A stretch of 21,120 bases of DNA from Apostichopus californicus (taxonomy: Eukaryota; Echinodermata; Holothuroidea; Aspidochirotida; Stichopodidae). Each line of letters opens with the position of its first letter. Position 1 is the stretch's first letter. A model generated the notes under the pieces. It worked only from the letters and a program-made list of their open reading frames with translations, ran no database searches and was not told where the DNA came from. This document shows positions 18,801 to 21,120 of this stretch, in pieces. Location: positions 1-21,120 of the forward strand of contig JAIPMN010000010.1 in the NCBI GenBank assembly GCA_020650975.1, written 5' to 3'. Made by a program: the position numbers and the translations under genes.

Positions 18801-19317
18801 GTATCACCTCTTAAAGATGCAAAAGGTGAAAAACTTTGACAGAGTGATATAAAGACATGACATCTGTCAAATCTTAATTTACAAACATATCGCATCCCTT
18901 GTATAGAATTTTGTTTCGTTTTGTATTTATTTATTGAAGCCATCATGAAAGGGCAAAAAGAAAGTGTGGTTGATCGATGTTGAGGGTTGTGTAAGAGAGG
19001 CTGTACAGGTAGTTGTTAGTAAGAAATAAATTATAGTCACAATTGTTTTAATATGTTTTCTTGTCGTTTTCTTTAACTTTTGCTTTTGTTCTTTTTAACT
19101 TTTGTTTCATAAACTTTTGGTTTACACAATGTTCCATTTAATTTTGGCACAAACTTTAAGAAAACAAATGGGTGTGTTTCTCGTTAGGAACTTAGTCTCA
19201 CCATTGTTGTGTACAAATTTAAAATTAAAGAAGAAAGGAACCATTCGGGTACTAATTCGGTGAGGGAAAGTACCCATGCAGCAACATTCCTCAATGATCG
19301 GATAAAAAAATTAAATT
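18801..19317. other. Intergenic, AT-rich, no feature
   Basis: No ORF with resemblance and no repeat recognised up to the edge of the satellite. The minus-strand frame at 19184-19477 runs into the satellite and is not a gene. Confidence 0.4.
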
Positions 19318-21120
19318 TAGCCGAAAAATGAAAGTTCTCAAATACAGTATCTATCAGGATGCTCGTTATGGAAAAAGTAGCAGTGTATGGAATTTTGAGA
19401 GCAGATATTAAAATGATTTTCAAAATATATTTTTTGAATTTCTTTCTAAATGGAAACGTATCTTGTAATAATTTCATTATTGTCTAACTCAGAAGGGCGT
19501 CCTCTATCTAAAGCATAATTTTGGTACGAATTAAAAAGTTCATGATTTTGGCCAAAAATTGAAAAAATCATAAGGGTATAGCCTTACAAAATTGTTCATT
19601 TTGGCCCAAAAATGAAAGGTTCCAAATATCGACCAGGATGCTCGTAATGGATTAGCAGAGCTCAGATATGCTTTTCTTTGAAGTTAAAATAGCAGTTTAT
19701 GGAATTTTGAGAGCAGATATTAAAATGATTTTCAAAATATATTTTTGGAATTTCTTTCTAAATGGAACGTATCTTGTCATAAATTCATTATTGTCTAACT
19801 CAGAAGGGCGTCCTCTATCTAAAGCATAATTTTGGGACGAATTAAAAAGTTCATGATTTTGGCCAAAAATTGAAAAAATCATAAGGGTATAGCCTTACTA
19901 AATTGTTCATTTTGGCCCAAAAATGAAAGGTTCCAAATATCAACCAGGATGCTCGTAATGGATTAGCAGAGCTCAGATATGCTTTTCTTTGAAGTTAAAA
20001 TAGCAGTTTATGGAATTTTGAGAGCAGATATTAAAATGATTTTCAAAATATATTTTTTGAATTTCTTTCTAAATGGAAACGTATCTTGTCATAAATTTAT
20101 TATTGTCTAACTCAGAAGGGCGTCCTCAACTTAAAGCATAATTTTGGGACGAATTAAAAAGTTCATGATTTTGGCCAAAAATTGAAAAAATCATAAGGGT
20201 ATAGCCTACCAAAATTGTTCATTTTGGCCCAAAAATGAAAGGTTCCAAATATCGACCAGGATGCTCGTAATGGATTAGCAGAGCTCAGATATGCTTTTCT
20301 TTGAAGTTAAAATAGCAGTTTATGGAATTTTGAGAGCAGATATTAAAATGATTTTCAAAATATATATTTTGAATTTCTTTCTAAATGGAACGTATCTTGT
20401 CATAAATTCATTATTGTCTAACTCAGAAGGGCGTCCTCAACTTAAAGCATAATTTTGGGACGAAGTAAAAAGTTCATGATTTTGGCCAAAAATTGAAAAA
20501 ATCATAAGGGTATAGCTTTACTAAATTGTTCATTTTGGCCCAAAAATGAAAGGTTCCAAATATCAACCAGGATGCTCGTAATGGATTAGCAGAGCTCAGA
20601 TATGCTTTTCTTTGAAGTTAAAATAGCAGTTTATGGAATTTTGAGAGCAGATATTAAAATGATTTTCAAAATATTTTTTTGAATTTCTCTCTAAATGGAA
20701 ACGTATCTTGTCATAAATTCATTATTGTCTAACTCAGAAGGGCGTCCTCAACTTAAAGCATAATTTTGGGACGAATTAAAAAGTTCATGATTTTGGCCAA
20801 AAATTGGAAAAAATCATAAGGGTATAGCCTTACAAAATTGTTCATTTTGGCCCAAAAATGAAAGGTTCCAAATATCGACCAGGATGCTCGTAATGGATTA
20901 GCAGAGCTCAGATATGCTTTTCTTTGAAGTTAAAATAGCAGTTTATGGAATTTTGAGAGCAGATATTAAAATGATTTTCAAAATATATTTTTTGAATTTC
21001 TTTCTAAATGGAACGTATCTTGTCATAAATTCATTATTGTCTAACTCAGAAGGGCGTCCTCAACTTAAAGCATAATTTTGGGACGAATTAAAAAGTTCAT
21101 GATTTTGGCCAAAAATTGGA
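19318..21120 (+). repeat. Satellite array, 311-312-bp monomer, dimeric higher-order unit, continues past window
   Basis: Monomer phase marker AATTTTGAGAGCAG occurs at 19391, 19703, 20014, 20325, 20637 and 20949 (spacings 312, 311, 311, 312, 312). Copies 2-6 are nearly identical. The leading partial copy (19318-19390) is diverged and lacks about 36 bp (ATTAGCAGAGCTC to TTTGAAGTT), as expected at an array edge. Three linked differences alternate perfectly (GGAAACG/GGAACG, ACAAAATTG/ACTAAATTG, CGACC/CAACC), so the repeating unit is an A-B pair of about 623 bp. The array has no coding content; open frames in it are inherited from repetition. It runs off the right end, so its size is unknown. Confidence 0.95.

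Noticed and set aside
19184..19882. Two minus-strand open frames sharing a lysine-rich segment
   Set aside because: The shared segment is simply the same satellite monomer translated twice; not a gene family.
19318..21120. CRISPR-like regular repeats
   Set aside because: Monomers are 311-312 bp and directly adjoining, without unique spacers, in a eukaryotic genome.

Overview
This is a eukaryotic (animal) genomic window. It is AT-rich, with short coding exons separated by long introns that all carry GT..AG borders, plus dispersed and tandem repeats. It holds one recognisable protein gene, a complete plus-strand orthologue of APPBP2 (amyloid protein-binding protein 2, also called PAT1). APPBP2 is a TPR-repeat protein that binds the cytoplasmic tail of the amyloid precursor protein and serves as a substrate receptor of CUL2-type ubiquitin ligases. 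I assembled 12 coding exons between 4542 and 15312 by matching splice sites, reading phase and family similarity. They give a 606-residue protein that stays in frame throughout; the human protein, as I recall it, is about 585 residues. Protein divergence from vertebrates, the tRNA-derived SINE type and the repeat style suggest a marine invertebrate, possibly a deuterostome such as an echinoderm or hemichordate. That assignment is an inference.

Layout. Positions 1-4533 are upstream of the gene. They contain a diverged dispersed-repeat pair, a 35-bp tandem duplication, and a 787-bp DNA-transposon-like element (2423-3209) with terminal inverted repeats over 100 bp and a TA target duplication. 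They also contain a long purine-rich stretch (about 3510-4130) and a pair of competing hairpins (4163-4240). A short out-of-frame upstream ORF overlaps the APPBP2 start. Positions 4542-15312 are the gene. Its introns hold an AC microsatellite, a tRNA-derived SINE (intron 3), a MITE-like element (intron 3), a tandem duplication that copied the 3' part of exon 4 and its donor into intron 4, a decayed minisatellite (intron 4), and a strong G-quadruplex motif with poly-G/C runs (intron 11).

Positions 15313-21120 are downstream. They contain a candidate polyadenylation signal (15571), a 380-bp element flanked by TTAA (15655-16034), a second copy of the intron-3 MITE-like family, two G-rich blocks, and a satellite array from about 19318 to beyond the window end. 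The satellite monomer is 311-312 bp. Linked sequence differences alternate strictly between successive monomers, so the real unit appears to be a dimer of about 623 bp.

I see no second gene, no RNA gene apart from the SINE head, and no prokaryotic features. The most unusual items are the dimeric satellite, the exon-4 duplication whose copied exon looks more damaged than its copied intron, and the long-TIR TA element.
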